From NCBI RefSeq assembly GCF_016859285.1, contig NC_053415.1, forward strand, positions 14,153,501-14,217,500: DNA of 64,000 bases, in the 5' to 3' direction. This document shows, piece after piece, positions 33,001-43,556 of the stretch; within the stretch, counting starts at the first letter, position 1, and every line of letters starts with the position of its first letter. This stretch comes from Xiphias gladius. Taxonomy: Eukaryota > Chordata > Actinopteri > Istiophoriformes > Xiphiidae. The position numbers and the translations under genes were made by a program. The notes under the pieces are model-generated. The model was not told the DNA's origin, searched no databases, and saw only the letters and a list, made by a program, of their open reading frames with translations.

Positions 33001-35132
33001 TCTTTTCAAAACACTCTTACATTTCAGATTGTATTCCCGAGAGTAAAAATTGAAATTTAATGTTACCGTGAGTTGCCATATTTCATGGTATCTAGGAGAT
33101 TAGAGCATTCCCAGTACTGCCTCCCAGTAAAATCCGCCCTCCCTGCTTAAAAAGTGTGAAATCCCAGCCTCTCCCACCTCTTGTGAGAGCTCAGAAATGA
33201 TGGTAATTTCAACCAATGAGCCAGATATCCAACATATTTCAATAATATTTCAATATTGAATATTGAAATATGTGGGCTGGATATCTAAATATTTGTGAGA
33301 TGCATTATTATATTTTGTACACATATTGATGAAAACACATAAAGTAGTGTAGTCCCCAGATAAATAGTTGAGATAGCAGAAAGGGGAAAACCTCTCAAAG
33401 AAACAAGTTGCATGACAAAGCACTTTGTGAAAATAGTTCATACCCTGGCAGTCCCTGCTGCAGGATCCAGTCTCTGTGGGGTTTATTAATAGAGCAGGTC
33501 TGGAGTGGAGTGCTGGGGATGTAAACTCCGTCACAGCCATTGGTCACTGTTTGCTTGTGACACATTTTTTTGCATCACAGTTACGATTTCTCTGTTCATC
33601 CTGACACCATTGTGTCATTACTCATGACTTCATATCAGGATGAAGCCGTTTTTGTTCCTCGGTAATCTAGCTTCCTTTTACGTCAAAGAAGGCACTGTAA
33701 GAAAATCTCTTATAACATTCATTCACTGTTTTGTAAGCCACTTTGATTTTATTCAGAATCCATCTAGGGAATTATTCATTTTTGAGTGGTCAAATTGATA
33801 TCCATGTCTTAGATGTTAAATAACAAGGAAATATTGAACTCCAGCTGTACGTGTGGGAACAGCATAACAATGCATTGATAATGTAGTTAATAGAGCCTGC
33901 TCTTTTAGTTTTACTGAAAGGCTTGAAGCCAACTTTCTGTAAAATATATATTTTTTGGTTTGTTTTGTTTAATTGACAAAATTGTTTTATTTTTATAAAA
34001 TACAACGTGAGATTTTGTCAGGGAATAAATACAAAGTATTGGGTTTATTTCCATCGTACCTAGAGTTTTTTCATTAAACTCTGTTACAGTACTGTCTTAA
34101 CTTTAGTAATTCAGTCAGAGTTTTATGATGTTTTGTATCCCAAAATATAATCTAGTTTTATTTGTTTCATAGAGGTTAAAATCTATTGATTTTTTTTAAG
34201 GTTTTTTTTTTTTTTTTTTCATTTTCTGCAGACTCCGTGGTTATGGAACACTAAAGAGTGCTGGTACAACTATCCTTACCAGGTAAAAGTCTTTTAACAC
34301 AGCAGCTTCCACCCATCTTCAGTAATCATGATACAGCAAGATGACCTGCATTACCAAACGCCTACCTCTCAAATATTTGTTTTAACCCTGTTGCTTTGTT
34401 TGTTTATGCAGCCACTGACTGTGGACATCCATTATTACTATATACTGGAGCTGTCTTTCTACCTGTCCTTACTCTTTTCCCAATTCACAGACATCAGGAG
34501 GAAGGTAAGAATGACTGCAAGTCACACCAAGACATACATCATGCATCTCTAATAACATGGATCATTGAATGTTTGTTGAAAGATCTACTGCAGGGCAAAA
34601 CGTGACAGTAGTCATTTAGTCACTTTTTTTTGTGTTGAAACCGGGCAATTCTGTTCTGTGTTTGCCATTGTAAATAGCAATATCACAAGGCATCATTATC
34701 CTTGTCTGACCTGTCACCATGACACTGCAGTGTTTTTGCTTGTGAACATTTGCTTTCTGCCTCAGTGTATTCTCAGTGATGTGTGAAATAACCAAACATT
34801 GAGAGGGTGACGAGGATTAGCAGTTTTTAGAACATTCAGAAATTGGATTCACTGTCAAACTTCATTAAAAGAAAAAAAGAATTTCTCAAGCTTTCCCCAG
34901 CAATTGGTTGCTGTAGAGTTTGTTTTGTTTAATTGAATTAGAAGTAACTGGGGTTTTTTTTTCATCTATTAACCAGTTAGATATAATGTTTAGAGTCAGG
35001 TTTCAGTAACCATATATATAACACATTAGGTTTATACTGCATATGTGTTCTGCAAACAAGGTTCAAAAGGTCCATCTTGGTCAGTTCTTAATGGGCAACA
35101 ACCAACCTCAACTCGCTTTATTTTCTATATAT

Positions 35133-35174
<42 letters not shown>

Positions 35175-38100
35175 ATATATATAAATGGCCACACTTTTGG
35201 TTCATTAAGTATCCATTTGCATGCCTTCCAGCCATGATCTTACTCCTGTTTCCAGTCCATCCCCAGTTCTGCCCTCTCCACAACACACTCAGCTCACTGC
35301 ACTCACAGCAGCCCCCATGATGCCATGCTGTGTATGCCCTCACTCTGTCATCTCTTTGTTGACTGTTGGCATGTTGTCTGTTTTTGTTTCTCCTTTCAGT
35401 TTTTTCATGCACAGCACTACACTGAGGAGGTCCTCTGCACCCCCTGCCAATTCCAGTATGTTCTCCCTGCACACTCTTGCCTTGCTTTCATTCTATATCT
35501 TGCATCATTGCTCTTCCCTCTCATCCTGTGTCTCATTCTTTCGCTATTTTGGACTGGTTCTGGTCGCTTTGAGCTGAGACATTTCAGTAGCTAAAGACTT
35601 GCTAGAGGAATGCTTCCCCATGCCACCTGTCTGCATCCTTATTCACCTGGAGCTCCATTCAAGGAAATCCAAAACTTAATGGCTCATACCAAGACGGGAC
35701 CAAAGCTACACTGTCATATATTTTGACAGATATATTTACTGTAGCCAAAAGAGTGATTGTTTCAGTTCAAACATTGGTGCAATATAATAACTAAGTACAT
35801 TTACTCAAGTACTGTGCTTAAATTTTGTACTTTCTTTGAGTAGTTCCATTTCATGCCACATTATAGTTCCATTCCACTACAGTTCAGAGGAAAATATTAT
35901 CCCCTTTACTCCACCACAGTTATCTTACATCTATAGTTACTAGTTAATTTACGAATGAAGATTTTACATACAACACATATGATGAGCTTAAAAAATACGC
36001 CATATTGTTATAGATTAAACTACCCAATAGTATATAAATTAGGTATGTACTACCACCACAACAACTTACAACGATAAAATGATGCTCATTCATTTTTGCA
36101 ACAGTAATAATAATCTAAATATATAATATATACTGTAATAGTATAACAGTCACATGGGTCATTTTTCTGCATTGAGTACTTTTGATACTTTTACATTTGT
36201 ACATTTTGTTGACAATTCTTACTTCAGAAACATTTTCAAAGCATCACTTTTACTTGTAAGTAAATCACTTTTACATTATGGTATTGCTACTTTTAGTAGT
36301 AAATGATCTGAATGTTCCTCCACCACTGCTTTTGAAAATATTTTGAGATAGCTATTTTACAGTTTGACACAATGACAGAATCAGTGGAGGAGTAAACACA
36401 CAGACACACAATTGGAACAATGCAATTCATACGGTGTTCATTATGTACTTGGTATTCTAGCATAAGTGGTGATTAATCATCGTCTTGCCATAACAAGACA
36501 CAACAATTTTTATATCTTCTAAATGGCTTTGCCAATCACAGTGGCACATGACGAACATGCCTCACCAAAACAGAGGTTTTATTTCGAAAGACATTGGTCC
36601 ACACACTAATCACATGTGCAGCTAATAACTTGGGCAAAGCACATTTCAAGGTCAGGAAAACATGAACACGTAGTGCTTCTTCCCGCCAGTTCTGGAAATA
36701 GGCTCCACTGTGTTTCACAGCGGTTGCACAAATTCAGTTTATATTAGCCAGGAGTAAAGGCACTGTCATTTTGAAAATACACAATTTTCATCAGTGTAAA
36801 CACACAAGGCCACTGTGTGCGTACACAGTAGTCATGTCTCTTTCACTTTATCACATCTCTGTACTGTACTAGAAGCTTTGGGGATGTCCTGCATGCAGTG
36901 ACTCAGAACAGCCTTGAAGCCGTTTTAAAAGTACTCTCTGTAGTTGTGTGACATTTCCTGGGCAACTGTGTCCCCAGGATTTCCTGATCATGTTCCTGCA
37001 CCACCTGGCAACGATCTCCCTCATCACCTTTTCCTACGTGAACAACATGGCACGAGTAGGAACTCTGGTCATGTGTCTCCACGATGCAGCCGACGTGCTG
37101 ATAGAGGTGAGGACGGGTGAGAGAATTAAATGCTGTTGATGGACAGATTGGCACATAAAGGCAAAGCTAGCTGGTTGTGTGGTTGGACTGTTTGGAATTT
37201 ACATCTTTTTCTAAATTTAAATACAACTCTTGAACATTATGCCAGACTGTATCATACAGGTACAGTGCTTTTTGAATATACCCTTGAGGTAATGGTATAG
37301 TTTAGTTATACTCATAATAAAGCTGGACGCGAGCTTTTAAATTATTATACTATGAAAAACATTTCAAGCAGTTGTGTACATGATCAAATTAATTGTTGAT
37401 TTTTTATTTTTTTTTTTTCTAGGCTGCCAAGATGGCTAACTATGCCAAATGTCAGATTCTGTGCAACCTCCTGTTTGCAATGTTTGCAATTCTCTTCATA
37501 AGTTCCAGACTGGGAGTTTACCCTGTCTGGTAAGTGTTGTTCACTTTCCTGTGTCCCATCATCAGCATCCTTCTGATGGCTGATTTTAATGAAGTAGTGT
37601 TAACCTGTCATTTGCATACAGTACAGCACATACAGGCAGTCAGAGTTAAAAGATCTGTGCAGCACATGTCTGAGTTTCTCAGCATATTTTGGCCAACCAT
37701 CCCTAAAAATGCATGGCCAAGCCATGAAGATCTCAGTGCTTTTTTACTATTTTCACCACAAGGGTTTGCAGTTCAGACACATCTCTGTGAATTGTGTTGC
37801 TAAGTAATAGTTACTATGGATACAGCAGCTTTTTAACCTCTCAAAAAAAAAGCCAAACAAATAAACAGATGAAAAGCAGATCATTATGGTTATTGTTTTA
37901 TCACTGGAAAGAGTGTCTAGAGTTTCACCTGATCGTTAAAACATCAATGGATTTTCCACTCTTTAGGATCATTGACTGTGTTGCTTTTTCAGTTTTAAAT
38001 TTATATTGCATTTATTCAGCATTTTAAGCTGTAGTAGATCTATCCAAATTGCCGTGCCAGAGAGTAGAGGCAGATTAAATAATTAATTAAACATTTTAAT

Positions 38101-40750
38101 TCTTTTCTTGTGGCTTTGTTTTAGCCAGACATTTAAAAGTCTAATTAAAGAAGCTAGTGAATGCCAATTATACCGGGCCATTCTGCTGATATTTGCAGCA
38201 TTGCCACTAATAAGTGTTACTCCTTGAAAGTGTGTACATCTTGCAGTCATCAGCAGCAGTGTTGTGACGCCTTTCACGAGTGAAGCGAGACATGATTTAG
38301 TTTCTGAATCAGGCAGCCGCAGTCATCTGCTTTTCTTTGAGATACCGTCGATACTTGATCAGCACACAAATTCTATTTCAAGCATTTAGATTCAAGTTGT
38401 CTCTAATAAGTAGGGCTACTCTGAAGAAAGCATTTTAGAAACACAGAGCCATTTAGAATAGTCTATGCAGCCCTTTAAAAGGTTTAAGTCAGCATCCCAC
38501 TGTTCTCTACCTTGGTTTCCACACTGTAACATGTGATGATCCTACACTACATTTTAGTCAGCCCCCACCACACCGGTTGCAAAGTTGTCATTACTGTAAA
38601 GCTGTTGCCATGGCTTCAGTATCTGGAGCACAGAAAAGCCCTTTGCAAGAACTGACCCAGGGATGAATTTATCAGAGATTCTTCAAATTTTGATCGTACG
38701 TCATTAAGCCAGGCGATGCATAGCTTTTTTTACACGCCATTAGCCCTGTTTTTTTGTTCATAACTTTTGGATTTATTCCTGTATGTATATTGAACTATAA
38801 ACACAATGCTATTTCAAATTCACACATCTGTTTGTGCTATAAATGCATCATTAAAGGCCAGGTACTCCATGAAAGACAAAGAGCTGGAGCAGAGCCCACC
38901 TGATTTCTTTTCCCTGGCTTCTGTTTGGTTTTGTCTCCCTGTTCTTCAGGACACACAATCATTCCCCCACTCAAAGAGAGTGCTTGTAATCCTTGTGCTT
39001 TTCTGATGCAAAAAATGTCAAGTTAATGATCTCTCTCTCCCTCTGTTGCTATGGAAGGATTTTAAATACCACCTTGTTTGAGAGTTGGGAGATTGTAGGG
39101 CCCTACCCATCCTGGTGGGTCTTCAACCTGCTTCTGATCCTGCTGCAGCTTCTTCACTCCTTCTGGTCCTACCTCATAGTGAAGACAGCGTGCCGAGCCA
39201 TATCCAAAGGAAAGGTGAGTCACTATACGCAGCTCCTCTTCTGAGTGTCTTAACATAATCTTTCCATTTATGCCTGTTCTTGCATAATAGGGTGTTTTGC
39301 TGCTAGTATATATAAAACTGTGTAGCGTGTTCAATAGCCACTTTTGACTTTCCCTTTCTATTCTCTATGCTAACCTGCAATCTTCAAGGTTGGAAAATGG
39401 AATCCCTTACATGTAAGTAGCCTTAAAGAGGAACAGCTCAATCAAGATGGTGTACTTTACATTTAGTTTGATGTCATATCTCTAGCAGCCGTGTAATCAT
39501 TTGCATTCATCACGTACCTGATTGGGAATCAGCCCTAACCTAATGAGTGCATTTATAGCCACACTAGCAGCATGGCTCCAGGGATGGCAATGTCAGTGAG
39601 TCGGTCTGTCCACCACCTTCGTAATAACTTTGGCGATCTTCTGACCATCATCAGGTCAAAATTTTGATTTAACACTTACGTTTAAGACCAAATATCTGTT
39701 AAACCCATGAAATTCCCATCAGCCTCTCTGTACTTTGTGCTTAGTGCTAATTAGAAAATGTTTTCATGCTAACATTGTAAATAAAGTCATTGTGAGCATG
39801 TTAGTATGCTGACATTAGTATTTAGCTCAAGTCACCGCTCCAGTTCAGCTCTCCAATAACTGCTGGCATAGCTGTAGACTCATAGTCTTGTCTAAATCTT
39901 CCATCTTATCATTACCATTTGTTGCAGCATTTTATTGGTATTCCTGAAATTATTTGTCAATTTATTCATAAATCTGGAATACTTTATTATATTTGGATAA
40001 CTCTGGATAACTCTACAACTGCCATGTTAAATTAAATAATGTCTAGTGCTAATAAATCGATTATGTGATTGTCAGAAAATGAATTGCCAACAAGTTTGGT
40101 AAACAATTAATCATACATCAAACAAATGTCAAACATTCATTGTTACCAGCTTCTCAAACTTTGCTGCTGTTCTTTGTTTTATATCATTCTACATTTTATC
40201 TAAATCTATGGGTTTTCCACTGTTAATAGGATAAAACAAGCTCGAGCGCTGGGAAATTGAAATGGGCATTTCCATTATTTTCTGACATTTTACACACTAA
40301 ACAATTAAACACTCTATCAGAAAAATAATCAATACTGAAAATCAATAATGAAAATAATCATTAGCTGCAGCCCAAATAATGTTATGTTTAGATATTTCTA
40401 TATTTCAAGTTTGCAAATTAATTTTATGGCTTTTGCAGCTTGTTGCTTGATACTGATTGGCAGAACACCTCCCGTTTGATATGCAAAAGCCCATCTGTAA
40501 CACCATCATGCTTGGCTGTCACAGATAATGACCCAGACAAGAATTTTAAAGAGAAAAATCTAATGTCCAACTACCCCTCTTACTTCTGCAGGTGTCTAAA
40601 GATGACCGCAGCGACATCGAGTCCAGTTGTGACGAGGATGACAGTCCCCCACCCAATCAGAAGCACCACATCAGCACCACCAATGGGACCAATAAAAATC
40701 ACGGGACCAACGGCTACCTGACAGTAGCCCCGTATCCCGACGAACACTGA
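24002..40750 (+). CDS. cers6: Ceramide synthase 6, complete, 10 coding exons
   Basis: ER membrane N-acyltransferase that joins sphingoid bases to acyl-CoA, favouring C14/C16 chains in mammals (family knowledge). Exons: 24002-24171, 25342-25447, 25559-25689, 31521-31578, 34232-34282, 34412-34504, 36978-37106, 37423-37529, 39058-39214, 40592-40750. They join to 386 residues (human form 384). The N-terminus [18 protein letters not shown] is near identical to human CERS6. A Hox-like region spans about 70-130 ([20 protein letters not shown]). The TLC domain follows, with the catalytic Lag1 motif [15 protein letters not shown] (His 211/212) and LHDAAD. The acidic tail [19 protein letters not shown] is a likely CK2-phosphorylated segment. 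All introns are GT-AG. A 24-base optional exon lies at 39389-39412. Introns 3 (5.8 kb) and 4 (2.7 kb) are the largest. Confidence 0.97.
26141..26440 (+). repeat. Family R1 interspersed repeat, forward copy in cers6 intron 3
   Basis: Starts GGGCTACAATTAACAATTAT with CATTATCGATTACT and TGATTATTTTCTCAATTAAG. The later blocks (CCAAAATATTCAGTTCACAA, AAGCAGCAAATCCTCACATC) match the other copies in register. Confidence 0.8.
27909..27931. repeat. (TA)n microsatellite
   Basis: About 11 TA units in cers6 intron 3. Confidence 0.95.
27957..28418. mobile_element. TTAA-flanked non-autonomous inverted-repeat element
   Basis: The left end GGAATAGTTTAACATTTGGG (from 27957) is matched in inverse at the right end (about 28392-28418, CCCAAAATGTTAAACTATTC then CT). 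TTAA flanks both ends (27953-27956 and 28419-28422). TTAA target duplication is the hallmark of piggyBac-type transposition. It is 462 bases with no transposase. I recognise the family as abundant in percomorph fish. One base appears lost at the left end. Confidence 0.75.
32152..32492 (+). repeat. Short interspersed element with terminal inverted repeats, copy 2
   Basis: TACCTCCCACAAGG (32152-32165) is the imperfect inverted complement of CCTTGGTGGAGGTA (32449-32462). Its interior blocks match the copy at 1458. This copy is longer by about 85 bases and includes a short GGTAAGTTTGGTAAGTTTGG reiteration. Confidence 0.8.
33222..33286. repeat. Near-palindromic hairpin sequence in cers6 intron 4
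   Basis: CAGATATCC..ACATATTTCAATA is followed by its inverse TATTGAAATATG..GGATATCT, separated by a small AT-rich loop that is itself palindromic (CAATATTGAATATTG). It could fold into a long stem. Confidence 0.7.
35126..35184. repeat. (TA)n microsatellite
   Basis: TA-rich tract of about 59 bases in cers6 intron 6 with two interruptions. Confidence 0.93.
35783..36336. repeat. Interspersed repeat, 'AAGTACATTTACTCAAGTACT' type
   Basis: Begins near AACTAAGTACATTTACTCAA and ends near GTTCCTCCACCACTGC, with internal CCATTTCATGCCACATTATA and CACTTTTACTTGTAAGTAAA blocks. I recognise it as a very common teleost element. It occupies much of cers6 intron 6 (34505-36977). Confidence 0.75.
39389..39412 (+). 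other. cers6: Optional 24-base microexon of cers6
   Basis: Between coding exons 9 and 10, TCTTCAAG|GTTGG opens and CCTTACAT|GTAAGT closes a 24-base segment encoding VGKWNPLH. It is phase 0 at both ends, so it inserts eight residues between ...SKGK and VSKDDRSD. From memory, human CERS6 has a 392-residue isoform differing from the 384-residue form by eight residues at this position. The perfect coding match and consensus splice sites make it a real alternative exon, immediately before the phosphorylated tail. Confidence 0.8.
39566..39890 (+). repeat. Percomorph interspersed repeat in cers6 intron 9
   Basis: Starts GCAGCATGGCTCCAGGGATG and ends GTAGACTCATAGTCTTG, with internal blocks CATCATCAGGTCAAAATTTT and GTGCTAATTAG plus reiterated 'catgttagtatgctgac'. 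I recognise this as a widespread percomorph repeat. It begins about 150 bases after the microexon. Confidence 0.75.
40040..40372 (-). repeat. Family R1 interspersed repeat, reverse copy in cers6 intron 9
   Basis: Ends AATCAATAATGAAAATAATC then ATTAGCTGCAGCCC, the exact reverse of the family start. The interior keeps 'cagcttctcaaactttgctgctgttctttg' in register with other copies. Confidence 0.8.
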
Positions 40751-40800
40751 CTAAGCTGATATCACAACACTGGAGCCGTGCTACAGACACCATCCATCAA

Positions 40801-40803
<3 letters not shown>

Positions 40804-40894
<91 letters not shown>

Positions 40895-40896
40895 TA
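40804..40896. repeat. (TG)n(CGTG)n microsatellite in the cers6 3'UTR
   Basis: About 19 TG units followed by about 13 CGTG units, starting 54 bases after the cers6 stop codon. It is therefore expected in the mRNA. Perfect purine-pyrimidine alternation over about 90 bases. Confidence 0.96.
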
Positions 40897-41655
40897 TTTG
40901 AGTGTATGGTGGAGACATGAACAACATCGCCTGTCTGGTACTGGAAATTCTTACAAGACTTAATTGAATGCAGTTTTGTTATCAATTTGATTCTTTACTA
41001 ATTTCTTTGCGCAGTTTATTCTCTTCATCTATATATTTGCATCAAACTGCACTCAGTGAGACATCAAAGCACTCCTATCAGTACAACCCACTCTCTGTTT
41101 AGCCAATGAATTAAAGCATTCCACTTTATGGTGTAAGCATGCTACTTTAACATACAGTAGTCTGGCCTACTTGGGGTGTGTTTTCCTTATGTTTATGTCT
41201 TTCTATGTTATTTATTTTTTATAAATATGTTTGCAGATGGTAGTCAGACATCCATTCTACCTTGATGTCAGTGTTAAAGATGAAATAATCTTGAACAACA
41301 ACACAGCTGTTTTTCACACCTCACATCACAACGAGTATTAGCAAAACGCTGAAGACCTGGGTTTACTTTTAATGCCACACCCCTAAAGATTTGCCAAAAC
41401 AATAACTGAGTGTGTCTTCACTCACAAATGGATTGTAATGTGTGAAGTTTGCTCACATTTCAAAAAAACAAAAATCTTCCACCAAAACTGTATATGAGAT
41501 GTCAATAATAGTATTATGTTTGTGCATCAGATAGGGCTAGATGCGGTATTCCCTATTGAAGCATTTTGTTAAGAATTCTGGTACATTTCTGGTAAGCATT
41601 TCATTAAAGGCCATTTGCTCTCTTACGAGGTGGAAATGAATTGTTTGAATTATTC

Positions 41656-41661
41656 AATAAA
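41656..41661 (+). terminator. Poly(A) signal of cers6 (probable)
   Basis: AATAAA about 905 bases after the cers6 stop, followed at once by an A-rich stretch with a second overlapping AATAAA-like site near 41672. ATTAAA at about 41110 is a weaker upstream alternative. Confidence 0.55.
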
Positions 41662-42365
41662 AAAAACATGAAAATAAAAAACATGAAGACTGTAAATACA
41701 GTATCTGTTGGTACGTTCAATACGCTAATCAGAAAACCTATTTATCACACTCTGGTTGTGGATTCTAATTTTATAAAGAAATTAATTTCAGAAACTAACA
41801 TTTGAGTTCCTTAAAAAATAACTTGAGATATAATTATATCCAGCAATTATTCATGAATAAACATTAAGAATTAATTCACATAAAGCCTTTTACACAGCAG
41901 ACATTTTGACATGTAACAGTATATTAGTAATAGTATAACTAATATAAATAATATAACTAATCGTGGCTGAATTCCATTTAGCTGCTTCAGTTTCAGGGCG
42001 CTGATATTGTGCATGCTGGCTCACTGTCACACGGCCATGGCTTACTGGAGCACCTGAATAGAACTGAGCCAACAATCATTTTTAGTAACACCTGTGTTTT
42101 TCCTACTATGACCTGTCAAAATGTCTGCTGTAAAAACGGTCTATCTAAAAGCATGCACAAGCTCCTCAAAGACGCATTAATAACAATTCACCTCCAATTG
42201 CCACTTTAACATGAAAACAATTACTAAATTCCTCAACTTACTATATGGTACACTGAATAATTCCACGGTCTGAGTCATAAAGAATCTACCCCCTTTGTTA
42301 TAAATACCTATTTTTCATTATTTTTCACCATTAGAGGAACAACTCTCTAATTTATCAATTTATAA

Positions 42366-42418
42366 GTGATAGGTCCGTGGCCAGAATTGAACCGGGGACG
42401 TTGCGGTTGTGGTATGCA
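42366..42418 (-). repeat. Truncated tRNA-derived SINE head
   Basis: The minus strand reads GGTGCATACCACAACC, then AACGTCCC and CGGTTCAATTCTGGCCA. GGTTCAATTC is an RNA polymerase III box B. The arrangement matches a tRNA-related SINE that I recognise from percomorph genomes. Confidence 0.6.
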
Positions 42419-43060
42419 CCTTAAAGCAGCTATAATCAATATTTTTATATCAACAATGACTAATTTCTTCTTTAATGTATGTGAAAGGGGTCACTTACAG
42501 GGATGAACCCGCAGGGCGTTATCTCCCCTCAGCTCGACGGAGGATTTCAGCAACTTTAAGCATGTTTTGGTAATCCCAGCCCACAACTAACACAATTGTT
42601 TTGGTTTATTTTCACCGCTCTCTTAGTGTCATTTTCAGCGAAAGGGGGCTTTTCTAGTAAAAAAGCCCCCCCCAACTGTACACTGCCTGCTGAACACCTG
42701 ACAGCAGACGGAAACAGTTAGCTGCTAGCTGGAGAACCTAGTGGACTATTTAGGAGCTAAACAGGCCAATTTTTCCCTCAGGAGTTGATTGAGACCAAAA
42801 CAGAGCTAAAAGGAGAGTGCGTGTTGCATGTACATTAATAGGATGGGCACAAACATGACTCCAAAGGAATGCTAATGCTGCTCTGTGTCTTCTAGATTTG
42901 TAAATAAGCAACTGTTTGCTAGCAACTTTACCATATCAACTTAAAAGGTTATCATGTGTCAGTGTTGTGTTTACAGCTTGTTTTCACTGCTTCCATGTGG
43001 CCAAAAAATCAGTTAATGGATGTTTAACCAAAGATGCCTTAGGTAACCAGTATTTATAAC
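42419..43060 (+). repeat. Interspersed repeat, 'TTAAAGCAGCTATAATCAAT' type
   Basis: Starts with TTAAAGCAGCTATAATCAAT and contains 'gggatgaacccgcagggcg', 'ctgacagcagacggaaacagttagctgctagct' and 'aggctcaaacaggcc'-like blocks that I recognise from fish repeats. The right boundary is uncertain. No coding capacity. Confidence 0.55.
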
Positions 43061-43510
43061 TCTACTGTTACCAAGCAGACATAACAAGACAATTCAAAAG
43101 TTGTTCTCATTAATAGCTTACAAGTGATCGATACAGCATTAGTAAATGATTTACAAACTATTAAGAAAGCTACTAGTTACAACTTATAACCCCTTTATAA
43201 AGGGTGACCCATTAGAAACTGGCACTCAGTTGGTCTACTTCTTTTCAACATATATAATAAAGCCATTCTGATTTAGTCATAACTTTTTTAGTAACCAGGG
43301 ATAGGCTTTGAGTGATGGATAAGAGCACGATGGGCCTTTGTTTTGTGTTTATATGTTTCCCTTTCTTTATACCTGTGGCAGACTAACTTGCCATCCAGCT
43401 TGAGTTTACATTTGTCGTTTCTGTTTTTTTCCCTCTCTGGAATTTTCCTTTGTATAATGCACTGACAAAAGCTCAGGTGATTTCCGCATGAGTGACTTTG
43501 GGAGGAGGGT

Positions 43511-43537
43511 GGTCAAAGTTCCAAGTCCAAAGTCAAC
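43511..43537 (+). promoter_or_regulatory. Tandem HNF4/DR1-like motifs upstream of nostrin
   Basis: GGTCAAAGTTCC (43511-43522) and AGTCCAAAGTCAAC (43524-43537) both resemble the nuclear-receptor DR1/HNF4 CAAAG core. They sit 20-46 bases before the nostrin ATG. Motif-level evidence only. Confidence 0.35.
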
Positions 43538-43556
43538 AAACAACCACAGTCTTAAG

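Larger units (their letters stand above)
31579..34231 (+). other. cers6 intron 4, 2.7 kb
   Basis: GT-AG intron with a T-run polypyrimidine tract directly before the exon at 34232. It holds the second copy of the short inverted-repeat element (32152-32492) and a hairpin-forming segment (33222-33286). Confidence 0.75.
41690..43556. other. cers6-nostrin intergenic spacer
   Basis: AT-rich, with a truncated tRNA-like SINE piece (42366-42418) abutting a longer interspersed repeat (42419-43060). Between there and the nostrin start I see only the receptor-like motifs at 43511-43537. Confidence 0.7.

Noticed and set aside
35221-35577. 118-codon Ser/Pro-rich open frame on the plus strand in cers6 intron 6
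   Set aside because: Not needed between cers6 exons 34412-34504 and 36978-37106, which join in phase and match human CERS6 without it. Composition is low-complexity.
40804-40896. Regular CGTG units resembling a repeat array
   Set aside because: The units are 2-4 bases with no spacers, so this is a microsatellite and not a CRISPR-type array. The genome is eukaryotic.
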